Shown: in pieces, positions 47,912 to 55,925 of the stretch
How the letters are laid out: each line of letters begins with the position of its first letter
How positions within the stretch are numbered: position 1 is the stretch's first letter
DNA from: Clostridium sp. BJN0001
Lineage (GTDB): Bacteria; Bacillota; Clostridia; Clostridiales; Clostridiaceae
NCBI RefSeq assembly: GCF_022869825.1
Contig: NZ_CP094971.1
Coordinates: forward strand, 1,365,501 to 1,429,500
Direction: 5' to 3'
Length of the DNA stretch: 64,000 nucleotides
Position numbers and translations under genes: made by a program
Notes under the pieces: model-generated
Databases searched by the model: none
The model's input: only the letters and a program-made list of their open reading frames with translations
What the model was told of the DNA's origin: nothing

Positions 47912-48242
47912 TACTACTGGGATTTTTCTTTGATATTTTTTCCATATCTTCTAAATCCATATTAGCAATAGCTGCCATTATCGCATTTAAAATAATTATA
48001 TATACTGGCATTGCATATTCTTGTGATTTAATATACTCACGTGCTTCTTCATTTAACGCAACTGTAAAAATCTTTTGTATCCTTTCTTCATCACTTAACT
48101 CTTTGTCTTCACTATACGCTTTTATTGCTATTGCTGCTGCAAAAGAATTGTTTATTTTAAATTCAGTATTTTCATTAAGTTTAATCTTAGGTTTTTGATT
48201 TGCATTTGCAATTCTATCAACTATATCATATGCTCTTCCCAT
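47904..48242 (-). CDS. Tail assembly chaperone (first frame)
   Basis: 112 residues: VDRIANANQKPKIKLNENTE, then helical EEARE and a C-terminal MDLEDMEKISKK. Position between the tail tube and tape measure genes is diagnostic for G-type chaperones. The last codons include a rare CCC (AAT CCC AGT) where a +1 slip would join it to the next frame. Confidence 0.72.
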   Translation of the reverse strand: MGRAYDIVDRIANANQKPKIKLNENTEFKINNSFAAAIAIKAYSEDKELSDEERIQKIFTVALNEEAREYIKSQEYAMPVYIIILNAIMAAIANMDLEDMEKISKKNPSSIE

Positions 48243-48256
48243 TTTTCATTTCCCCC

Positions 48257-48721
48257 TTATGCTTCAGTTACTGGTACTGGTGTATAAACTGGTTTTCCAT
48301 CACCTTGTAAATCAAATTCAAGTGGTGCAACATCTGTACTATCTCCGCCACCATTATTTGTTACACTTACTACGCAGTCAAAAGCTAACTTTGAACCATC
48401 AGGAAAATTAATTTCAGCCTTAGTAGAACAATCTAGCCCATCAGCAAATGTTGTTCCTGCTATATAATCATTTCCTTCATCTCCTACGTTTCTTTTTCCT
48501 TTTAAACTTATAGAAAAAGCTTTACCTGTCATTAATGAACGTTGCCATCCACTTGTAGTCATTGGTGTCCAGTTTTGTACTGTCCCATCAATACTCATAC
48601 TAAATGTCTCCATGTCAGCTATAGTTTTCATTTCTTCTTCTGTGCTCTGTTTACCTTTTATTCCAATCTTAAATTCTATATTATAAACTGGATAAACTCC
48701 ACTTGATACTGTTCCTGCCAT
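48257..48721 (-). CDS. Major tail tube protein
   Basis: 154 residues. MAGTVSSGVYPVYNIEFKI at the N-terminus and the central MSIDGTVQNWTPMTTSGWQR with SLKGKRNVGDEGND match the phage tail tube family. It is followed by the chaperones and preceded by the tail-terminator-like gene. Confidence 0.85.
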   Translation of the reverse strand: MAGTVSSGVYPVYNIEFKIGIKGKQSTEEEMKTIADMETFSMSIDGTVQNWTPMTTSGWQRSLMTGKAFSISLKGKRNVGDEGNDYIAGTTFADGLDCSTKAEINFPDGSKLAFDCVVSVTNNGGGDSTDVAPLEFDLQGDGKPVYTPVPVTEA

Positions 48722-48730
48722 AATTATTAC

Positions 48731-49120
48731 CTACCTTTCAAAATAAATTATTGTTTCAATTACAAATTCGAATATTCCATTATCATCAGTTCCTAATTCA
48801 ATAGGCTCTGATGACTTCATATCGAATTTAATTATTTTATGTCCACCGATTATTTTATTTTTATTACAAACTAGACAGTCATAAACCTCTTGTGCTTTCT
48901 TTTCTGCACTTGTAACATTCTTAGACCAATGTACAAGTATTGATATTCCCTTAGTTGAATATGACGTATTATTTAATCCTCCTAAGGCTATATTAAGCTT
49001 AACTCCTTGAATACCATAAATTCCTATGCATTGTTCTTTAGTTGCATCAATTTTTCCCGTATACCATTGAGGGCAATCTATTACAGTTTTTAAATAGTTT
49101 TTTACTTCACTTAATAGCAT
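48731..49120 (-). CDS. Minor capsid/tail-terminator protein (Minor_capsid_3-like)
   Basis: 129 residues with DCPQWYTGKIDATKEQCIGI and GISILVHWSKN, as in the minor capsid 3 family of A118-like phages; these fold like tail terminators. It overlaps the upstream gene by 1 bp. Confidence 0.75.
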   Translation of the reverse strand: MLLSEVKNYLKTVIDCPQWYTGKIDATKEQCIGIYGIQGVKLNIALGGLNNTSYSTKGISILVHWSKNVTSAEKKAQEVYDCLVCNKNKIIGGHKIIKFDMKSSEPIELGTDDNGIFEFVIETIIYFER

Positions 49121-49494
49121 TAATATATTACCCCCTTACTTAACTGTTTAAAAAACTTACCATAGGTATCTATAATCCATTGCTTTTTAGGACCATCAAT
49201 ATATGTTTCCATCCACTTGCCTTGCGCATTTACGTTTTTATCATGTCTAAAATTAAATTCTGGATGCCAATATAAACGCCTAGCATATGGAGTATCAAAT
49301 ATTATTTTGCCAATCATATTTTTTATATCTGTAAATCCACTTTCTTCTAATGTTCCTGTATCTTTGGGAACTACTGCACTTGTTACAATATCAGTTAATA
49401 CTGCTTCAACTGTCATTTCAAAAGCTTGTTTGCTCGCATTTTCTAATATTCCAATCTTATCTGAATATAATTTAATATCAACTTTAACATTCAT
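49120..49494 (-). CDS. Minor capsid protein (Minor_capsid_2-like)
   Basis: 124 residues with VPKDTGTLEESGF and TPYARRLYWHPEFNFRHDKN, typical of the minor capsid 2 (HK97 gp10-like) family. It overlaps the upstream gene by 4 bp. Confidence 0.8.
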   Translation of the reverse strand: MNVKVDIKLYSDKIGILENASKQAFEMTVEAVLTDIVTSAVVPKDTGTLEESGFTDIKNMIGKIIFDTPYARRLYWHPEFNFRHDKNVNAQGKWMETYIDGPKKQWIIDTYGKFFKQLSKGVIY

Positions 49495-49805
49495 GATAAA
49501 TTCAACTCTGTACTAAATACAGAACCATCTGGATTTAGTGGCCTTTCAATAGAAAATATTTTCTTGTTAACTCCATCTTTTTTTATATATCCTTCTTTAA
49601 TTGGTATATCTCCTTCTATAACAACTTTGCCACATAATGTTACAAGTTGTCTCTCTGCTGTCATTACTTGCCTTGTTTTGTCTGTATAGATGCATTTACC
49701 ATCAAATACTCTTGTCTCTTCTTCTCCATCCTCACCTAATTCAGTTTTAAATACTGTTATAGATGTATTGGCTAAAAATCTTGGAAAAGGTAATTTCATT
49801 CCCAT
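49491..49805 (-). CDS. Minor capsid / head-tail stopper protein (Minor_capsid_1-like)
   Basis: 104 residues, beta-rich, with FPRFLANTSITVFK and VVIEGDIPIKEGY, as in the minor capsid 1 family. It is the first of three consecutive minor capsid genes. Confidence 0.75.
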   Translation of the reverse strand: MGMKLPFPRFLANTSITVFKTELGEDGEEETRVFDGKCIYTDKTRQVMTAERQLVTLCGKVVIEGDIPIKEGYIKKDGVNKKIFSIERPLNPDGSVFSTELNLS

Positions 49806-49806
49806 G

Positions 49807-50160
49807 TTATAACCCCCTACAAGTTAACCCTGTATCATTTAGATAATTTAATACCTCTTGTGAAGTAGTAACTCCATTAACTTTATTAGCTTTAAAACTT
49901 ATGCTCGTACTTCCTGCACTAAATCCACTTAAAGGCATATCAATATAACTTCCATACCTCTCTACAAAATCAGCATGTACACATATAGCCTTTTTAACTT
50001 TATCCTTTTGAAATTCAGTAAGGTTATTAAATCCTATACCAACTATTCTGTTATAAGTGAGTGAATTAATTTGATCTGTTGCTTTTTCTAATTTACTATT
50101 TAACTTATCAGTTATTTCTCCTGAAAAACTGTTGTAATATTCTTCATCTACATAAGTCAC
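49807..50160 (-). CDS. Head-tail connector (adaptor) protein
   Basis: 117 residues, mostly helical. FQKDKVKKAICVHADFVERYG and the helical QINSLTYNRIVG match Gp6-like head-tail adaptors. Position after the capsid gene supports this. Confidence 0.75.
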   Translation of the reverse strand: MTYVDEEYYNSFSGEITDKLNSKLEKATDQINSLTYNRIVGIGFNNLTEFQKDKVKKAICVHADFVERYGSYIDMPLSGFSAGSTSISFKANKVNGVTTSQEVLNYLNDTGLTCRGL

Positions 50161-50168
50161 AAAACCAC

Positions 50169-50462
50169 CTACTTGTCATCTTCTTTATTCTCTGACTCAG
50201 TTGCTTTTATCTTTTCAATTATTCCTGCTTGACTAGATGCTTTACCAATATCTATATTATTTTTTTCAGCATATGAGATTAATTCTTCAACACTCATATC
50301 ATCAAGAGTTTTATCTTTAATTTCTTCTTCAATTACTTGATAATTATGATTTTTAAACCATTCCTTAAGTTCTGGCTTATCTGTCGTACCTATTCCATTA
50401 CAAAATGATACACTAGCACTTACACCAGTATAATTTTTATTAGGTGCTAATATCTTAGCCAT
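50169..50462 (-). CDS. Hypothetical structural-module protein
   Basis: 97 residues. The N-terminal half has YTGVSASVSFCNGIGTT; the C-terminal half has a SAP/Rho-N-like helix pair (LDDMSVEELISYAEKNNI). The ATG at 50462 lies 7 nt after AAGGTG and overlaps the stop of the upstream gene by 8 bp. Location between capsid and connector suggests a head decoration or assembly role. Confidence 0.65.
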   Translation of the reverse strand: MAKILAPNKNYTGVSASVSFCNGIGTTDKPELKEWFKNHNYQVIEEEIKDKTLDDMSVEELISYAEKNNIDIGKASSQAGIIEKIKATESENKEDDK

Positions 50463-50676
50463 TTGCTTCACCTTCACTTTCTATTACTAGTTTATTTACT
50501 GTTTCTAGTTTATCCTGTGATATAGTTCCAACTCTTATTGAATCTTTCTGCATTTCATAGCCAGTACGGCTTTTATCTAATTCATCAGGAGTAGGAGTGC
50601 CATGTTTGACACCCACATAATGACCATTAATGTATTTTTCTCCTGTTGAAACCTCTGTATAATCTTTATATTTCAT
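50455..50676 (-). CDS. Small hypothetical phage protein
   Basis: 73 residues: YTEVSTGEKYINGHYVGVKH and a polar C-terminus. No recognised family. GAGGTGAG lies before the ATG. It lies between the major capsid and a structural-module gene. Confidence 0.6.
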   Translation of the reverse strand: MKYKDYTEVSTGEKYINGHYVGVKHGTPTPDELDKSRTGYEMQKDSIRVGTISQDKLETVNKLVIESEGEANG

Positions 50677-50689
50677 AAGCTCACCTCAA

Positions 50690-51655
50690 TTATTTTATTT
50701 TCAAGTTTCTAAATACTGCTGCTGCTTTTGATTTTTTAAGTGCTAATGCTGCAACCATTTCAACTTCACCTGTCTTAACTGCACCTGCTTTTGTATAATC
50801 AGGTAGCCATGTTTGTATTGGAGAAACTCCTGCCATAGAAACTCCATGTAACCCATCAAGTCCTAGTCTTGCAGCATAAATAGAAGTTGTTCCTGCTGTT
50901 CCATCAGTTTCAATTACATCATTGTTTAAACCACTCTTTGCTCCTAAATCAATTATTGGAATGTTTCCATACATTTCAACTTGCTGTCCCCAATTATCCT
51001 TTGTAACTTGGTACATTGATGCTCTTCTAGCACATGCTCTTATCTTGGCTGCCATTTTAGCATTAACCCCTACAAAATCAGGAGTACCATCTAATCCTGT
51101 TAAGAACTCATCAAACATATCTAAAAAAAGCATATAATTTTCTGTTATCTTAGCTGCTGTAGATAAGTCAATTACTGTTTTATCTGTGCCATTATTATAT
51201 TCAGTACTTGAACCTGTTAATGCTTTATCAAGTCCATCAAATGCCTTTGCATCTGTAGCACTATCACCATTTATACAAGTATCATTAAATAATGCTTGTG
51301 CTGCTTTTATTTTCTGCTGTGACTGTAAAGTTACTTCATCAACTATACCACCCATATTTGCTATAACTCTATCAATCTGATAAGAGCCACCAAATACTTT
51401 AAGATCAACTGTATGTCTTTCTTTATTTACTTCTTGAGGTGTATATTCTTCATTTACAGATCTAAATTGAGCAGTTGGTTGTGTAGTTAATCTAGTATAA
51501 CCATAAGTTAATGTTGCTCCACCACCTGTTGGTGATACTGCATCATCAAAAGTTAATCTGTCTAATAAAAAGTTATTCTTTCTGAATTCATCAATAACTC
51601 CTGCTGTAATATCGTCTTGTACGTTTTTCTGTGCCTCTGCTAATGTTATTGCCAT
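50690..51655 (-). CDS. Major capsid protein (HK97 fold)
   Basis: 321 residues. LAEAQKNVQDDITAGVIDEF at the N-terminus, PTGGGATLTYGYTRLTTQP, and VFGGSYQIDRVI are typical of HK97-fold coat proteins with a separate scaffold. It lies directly after the scaffold gene. GAGATG precedes the ATG. Confidence 0.88.
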   Translation of the reverse strand: MAITLAEAQKNVQDDITAGVIDEFRKNNFLLDRLTFDDAVSPTGGGATLTYGYTRLTTQPTAQFRSVNEEYTPQEVNKERHTVDLKVFGGSYQIDRVIANMGGIVDEVTLQSQQKIKAAQALFNDTCINGDSATDAKAFDGLDKALTGSSTEYNNGTDKTVIDLSTAAKITENYMLFLDMFDEFLTGLDGTPDFVGVNAKMAAKIRACARRASMYQVTKDNWGQQVEMYGNIPIIDLGAKSGLNNDVIETDGTAGTTSIYAARLGLDGLHGVSMAGVSPIQTWLPDYTKAGAVKTGEVEMVAALALKKSKAAAVFRNLKIK

Positions 51656-51677
51656 AAAATATCATCTCCTATAAATA

Positions 51678-52286
51678 TTATTGTTTGCTTAATTGTCCTT
51701 GCAATTTTGTCGCTATAGCATCATGCATACTCATTCTTTGATCAGGTGGTGTTGGATTTGGATTAGGATTCCCAAAATGAAAACCAGGGTTTGGCTTAGA
51801 ATCATCCACTGGAGACTTATCCTCTTTAAATAAGAAAGCCTTATCCTTTTTTAATCCCTTAACCTGTTCATCTAATCCAGTGACCTTTCCATCTTCACCA
51901 AGAATCAACTTTGTTTTATCTATAAGTCCTGCAACTAAATTAGCATCTTGAGCTGTATCAGCAACGGCTAATTTAATGGCATTACTTATTTTCAAATCTT
52001 TAAGTTGTTCATCAAATGCTTTCGCATCATCTTTCTGTTTTTGAATAGCATTATCTAACTGAGTTTTTAGTTCTTCATTATCTCCTGCATTGTCCTTTGC
52101 TATTTGAAGATCTTTAGTAAGTGTTTTTATTTGTCCCTCTGCTGTCTTCTTAGCTTCATTAACTTCATCAAAACGTGTCTTTGGTATATACGTCTCTAAC
52201 TCCTTTCCTGATGCATCAGCTATCTTTTTCGCATCTTCATCACTTAATCCTGTAATACTTAAAGCCTTTACTTGTTCTAAATTCAT
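51678..52286 (-). CDS. Scaffold protein (phage GP20-like)
   Basis: 202 residues, mostly one long coiled coil (about 30-120: EVNEAKKTAEGQIKTLTKDL), with a proline-rich GNPNPNPTPP segment near the C-terminus. This matches GP20-type minor scaffolds. The ATG at 52286 lies 8 nt after GGAGG. Two terminator-like hairpins lie just upstream. Confidence 0.85.
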   Translation of the reverse strand: MNLEQVKALSITGLSDEDAKKIADASGKELETYIPKTRFDEVNEAKKTAEGQIKTLTKDLQIAKDNAGDNEELKTQLDNAIQKQKDDAKAFDEQLKDLKISNAIKLAVADTAQDANLVAGLIDKTKLILGEDGKVTGLDEQVKGLKKDKAFLFKEDKSPVDDSKPNPGFHFGNPNPNPTPPDQRMSMHDAIATKLQGQLSKQ

Positions 52287-52363
52287 TTTCAATTCCTCCA
52301 TTCATTTTTTACCTTGTATGCCAAGTTCAGAATTAAACCTTTTAATGCCATGCTCAGGGCATA

Positions 52364-52398
52364 ATAAAAAGCCTTAGATTTCTCTAAGACTTTTTTTG
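52364..52398 (-). terminator. Terminator hairpin upstream of the scaffold gene (2 of 2)
   Basis: Stem agccttaga with tctaagact; T-runs on both strands make it bidirectional. It lies inside the late operon. Confidence 0.75.
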
Positions 52399-52419
52399 CA
52401 CATTCATAATTTTAAGTAT

Positions 52420-52454
52420 AAAAATAGCACTTACCTTATTTGGGGCAAGTGCTT
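52420..52454 (-). terminator. Terminator hairpin upstream of the scaffold gene (1 of 2)
   Basis: Stem agcacttacc (52426-52435) with ggcaagtgct (52444-52453), followed on the minus strand by ATTTTTA. Confidence 0.65.
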
Positions 52455-52455
52455 A

Positions 52456-52650
52456 TTAATTATTATATATTTCATCATAAAGTTTCTGTAAAATCAATCC
52501 ATCTTTATTCAGATATTCTTGGTCTTTTGTTAAACCTCTACAAACTATTTCATCATCTATTTCTTCTAGTAATTCATCAATAGAATTATAATTGCTTGCA
52601 TTAATACCATATTTCAACAATTTTTCCTTTTGTTCTTCCGATATGTTCAT
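52456..52650 (-). CDS. Small hypothetical phage protein
   Basis: 64 residues, acidic and helical: KLLKYGINASNYNSIDELLE. No family recognised. It lies 5 bp after the minor head gene and just before two terminators. Confidence 0.55.
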   Translation of the reverse strand: MNISEEQKEKLLKYGINASNYNSIDELLEEIDDEIVCRGLTKDQEYLNKDGLILQKLYDEIYNN

Positions 52651-52654
52651 TGCA

Positions 52655-54358
52655 TTATTTACCTCCTCTTGGATTTGTTTGAATTAAAGTTCCTGTTTCT
52701 GGATTAATAGAAACAACGTTATTTTCACCAACATATTTAATACTTATTCCATTATCCTCTGTTCTTAATTCTTTTATTCTTATAGGATTTTTTAAAGTTT
52801 CTATAATATCAAGTATTTCAACACCACATCTTTTTTGCTCAACTGATCCAATTATTCTTTCAATAAAATGAATTGAATGGGCTTTAATTTCTATTCCACC
52901 ACTTGTTTTTATACCTATTAATTTTTCTTTTATCAGTTTGTCTGTGTACTTATATAATTTATAATCGGCTAAAGATGTTAAGCTGCCATTGGTAATTCCT
53001 CTATAATAACCTTTCATCAGTCTAAATTCTTTATTGTTATTATACTTCAATTCTTGAAACTCTTGCAATGTATCTGGTAAATCTTTTCCCAAAACTTCTC
53101 TAAATTTATTATACATTTTTAAATCAGAATTATGATTAATTTCTTGAATACTTCTAACATCAATTTTTTCTCTTTCCTGATTTCTTCTTAATTCTTTGTG
53201 TGTATTAAGATGTGATCTTAATTTATCTTCTAGAACTTTTAATTTTCTTTGTTCATCTGCTCTGCTTTTTTCATCACAAGTGCCCTCAATAATTCGCTTT
53301 TGTATTCTTATTTGTCTTTCATATCTTCTTTGTATCTGCTCTGCATTATATGTTTCAATAGCTTTTTTACCATCAGGTATATTAGGAATAGTTGTAACTT
53401 TTTCAAAATAGGTATTTAATGAATGACGACAATTGGGGTGCAACAAACCCTTTTTAATGGCTTCACTCAATAAATGATATTTATCTTTATATTTTGCAAT
53501 GTATTCTTTACTTGGATGTGAAAAAACATCATCTATTAATATCTTACCCTGCCATGGTTCACATAATGGGCATGTATTAGCATGAGCACTACATACTACA
53601 AGGTGTATATTCCATTCATCACGTTTACTCCCCTCTCCAAGTAACATAGTTCTATGATTTGCAGTTCTTAAACACATCTCTGAATAATTTACAATATTAA
53701 CTCTCTTACCATCTTTATAACTAATACTATTAATTCCTTGCTTTAAGAAGTCTTTAGTTGCCATATCAATAGCTTGATTTAATGTCTTAGCACCTGCTTG
53801 CATATACATTTGACTTTTAAATATTGTCTGCCTGTATACATCATCCATTCTACGTAAAACTGAATACTGAGCTTTCTTTAAATCTTCTGTAACTACTTTC
53901 TGTAAAGTATTAATTTTCTTTTCATTGATACCAAAAAACGAATTATCTTCTGGCACAGGATTATGCATTACTTTTGCAATAGTAGCTTTTAATTCATCTA
54001 TTTTATTTTTAGGTTTTATATCCTCTGGAAAATAAATAGAAGCTTTGTCTCCAATATGAAAGAACCTTTTTACTTTTCCTAAAAATCTATTAAACCTATT
54101 TAAACCACTTACTTTACTTGCCTTAAGCTGCTCATTAATACAATTTTGAATAGGCTTACTATAACTCTCAACTATCTTCTTATTTCTTTTTCTATATTCT
54201 TCTATACTACGTAATTTAGATCTTTGCCATTGTTCCCATTGGAATTTTTCTTTTTGTTCTTCCCTTTTGTGAAAATAAAAAGTTCTATGCATAGATGATA
54301 TAAGGTCAAGTTCCATCTGCTCAAATATTTTTCTGATATCATAACTCTTCTTCGGCAT
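52655..54358 (-). CDS. Phage minor head protein with C-terminal BECR/toxin-like domain
   Basis: About 567 residues. The central region (about 200-340) is the minor capsid protein 2 type: a zinc-like CSAHANTCPLC, PWQGKI and HPNCRHSL. A charged helical linker follows (340-410). The last 80-90 residues have HSIHFIERIIG, LDIIETLKNP, KYVGENNVV and SINPETGTLIQTNP, a pattern shared with RelE/EndoU-like (BECR) nuclease domains attached to phage head proteins. The start is uncertain: ATG at 54358 lies 6 nt after AGGTG; GTG at 54367 and ATG at 54364 are closer to it. It overlaps the portal gene. Confidence 0.82.
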   Translation of the reverse strand: MPKKSYDIRKIFEQMELDLISSMHRTFYFHKREEQKEKFQWEQWQRSKLRSIEEYRKRNKKIVESYSKPIQNCINEQLKASKVSGLNRFNRFLGKVKRFFHIGDKASIYFPEDIKPKNKIDELKATIAKVMHNPVPEDNSFFGINEKKINTLQKVVTEDLKKAQYSVLRRMDDVYRQTIFKSQMYMQAGAKTLNQAIDMATKDFLKQGINSISYKDGKRVNIVNYSEMCLRTANHRTMLLGEGSKRDEWNIHLVVCSAHANTCPLCEPWQGKILIDDVFSHPSKEYIAKYKDKYHLLSEAIKKGLLHPNCRHSLNTYFEKVTTIPNIPDGKKAIETYNAEQIQRRYERQIRIQKRIIEGTCDEKSRADEQRKLKVLEDKLRSHLNTHKELRRNQEREKIDVRSIQEINHNSDLKMYNKFREVLGKDLPDTLQEFQELKYNNNKEFRLMKGYYRGITNGSLTSLADYKLYKYTDKLIKEKLIGIKTSGGIEIKAHSIHFIERIIGSVEQKRCGVEILDIIETLKNPIRIKELRTEDNGISIKYVGENNVVSINPETGTLIQTNPRGGK

Positions 54359-55856
54359 TTTCATCACCTGAATTATCTAACTGATCATAGTCATCTATAA
54401 CTTTTGGTTCATCAGCTTCAAGCATTCCATTCTGTTCTTTAATTCTTTGTATTTCATCTGCTTTTTGCTCATCAGTCCATGTATCTCCATACATTTCATT
54501 TATACACTGTTCAATTGACATAACACCATAACTCTTAGCTTGTCCTACTGTCTCAACAATATTATCAAATGAAGGAGACGCATATTCTCCAAACTCAATA
54601 GATGCTTCATAATCTCCTGCAGTCTTCTTAGTAGTTAAATCATTAACCTTTAATGATATTGCAACAAGTAAAGGAATAACATCTGTAAGTTTATCAACTA
54701 TCTTCCCTCTTGTATAAAGAGTTGTCTTTTCTTTTTCTCTTTGGCTTTCAGCATTATCAGTTTTCTTAAGATCTATTCCTAATGTGGAAGGTGATATAAT
54801 ACCCTGTAAACACACATCAAGAGCACTAGCATAACTTTGAGTAAATGCATCATAGTTAATATCTGCCTGCTGTAAGCTTATCTCATTCTTTGCATTTTCA
54901 TTCATATCATTTCCTGTAGCAATGAATCTATTGTCAAAGCTGTTTGGCTTAAGTATTTCTCCTGTTTCAGGATTACGTGGAAGAAGTGATTCTGGTATAT
55001 ATTTATTAACTCTCCCATCTCTTATAGCATCTATCCACTGACTTAATACTTCGTCTAATGCATCAAATGAATCTGACTTACTATCAAATATACTTTTACC
55101 CCTATCTTTAAACTTTGCTGATCTAAAGAATTTAATAGGCACAGCCATAATAAAATCACCATTAAAAGTTAAATTTTGAAGTTCTGCAACATCAGCTACT
55201 AAATTCATAGGCACTTTCTTACCATTTTCATCAAGTAAACTGTAATTTATATACCCTTTTCCATATGTTTCTTCAAGCTTGTATGTCTTATTATTTTCTA
55301 GGTATTCAGTATAAAATATTATCTCTTGAAGTCTGCCACGTTTATAATTATAAGATACTCTGTCACCACTAAAGAACTCAATTATTGGATAAGCTGTTAT
55401 ATCCGTATCCATACTTAATTTAAAAGCTCCATCACCAGTAACAAGTGTATCAACTACTGCTGTATTAAGTAAATCTGTAAAATCATTGTCCGTTGCTATT
55501 TCATCCCACATACCATTTAATACATCACTGCCTAAGTCTATATCATCAAGATCACTTACAACTATGTCAGCTAATGTATCACATATTATTGAAGGAAGCC
55601 CTGAATGTATCTTTCTTATATCTAAATTATCACTTGGTACTGCTGCCCAAAACCTTGACTTGCTTACAGCATCATTTGTTGTCTGCTTAAAGAATTGATC
55701 TAATTCGGATGAATCACCACGATACCAAGTTCTGTTCCTTAATACATTACATTCATATGTTAATGATTCTTTAATTGTTATGCTGTGATTACTTGCAGGA
55801 ACAACATGTAAATATTTAATTGCTGCTTTCGTTAACACGTTCTTAATCCACCCCAC
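54339..55856 (-). CDS. Phage portal protein (SPP1/Gp6 type)
   Basis: 505 residues forming the DNA-entry vertex. LPSIICDTLADIVVSD, FFSGDRVSYNY and a crown/stem region rich in charged helices match Gp6-type portals. QGIISPSTLGIDLKKTDNAESQREKEKT is split here as PSTLGIDLKK and NAESQREKEKT, the usual portal signature. The start is GTG, 9 nt after AGGAG. It overlaps the minor head gene. Confidence 0.9.
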   Translation of the reverse strand: MGWIKNVLTKAAIKYLHVVPASNHSITIKESLTYECNVLRNRTWYRGDSSELDQFFKQTTNDAVSKSRFWAAVPSDNLDIRKIHSGLPSIICDTLADIVVSDLDDIDLGSDVLNGMWDEIATDNDFTDLLNTAVVDTLVTGDGAFKLSMDTDITAYPIIEFFSGDRVSYNYKRGRLQEIIFYTEYLENNKTYKLEETYGKGYINYSLLDENGKKVPMNLVADVAELQNLTFNGDFIMAVPIKFFRSAKFKDRGKSIFDSKSDSFDALDEVLSQWIDAIRDGRVNKYIPESLLPRNPETGEILKPNSFDNRFIATGNDMNENAKNEISLQQADINYDAFTQSYASALDVCLQGIISPSTLGIDLKKTDNAESQREKEKTTLYTRGKIVDKLTDVIPLLVAISLKVNDLTTKKTAGDYEASIEFGEYASPSFDNIVETVGQAKSYGVMSIEQCINEMYGDTWTDEQKADEIQRIKEQNGMLEADEPKVIDDYDQLDNSGDENAEEEL

Positions 55857-55925
55857 TTTCTATCACTCCTATCTTATACAGTCTTTCACACCCTTTTATA
55901 TCTTTCCAACTCTCATTAACCAATA

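Noticed and set aside
47900-47945. A -1 programmed frameshift at an A-rich run in the tail chaperone gene
   Set aside because: No X-XXY-YYZ heptamer fits the reading frame, and the second frame is +1 to the first, so a simple -1 shift would not join them.
52317-52358. Two similar atgcca..tcag stretches near the scaffold gene as operator repeats
   Set aside because: They match at only some positions and have no palindromic character; chance is likely.
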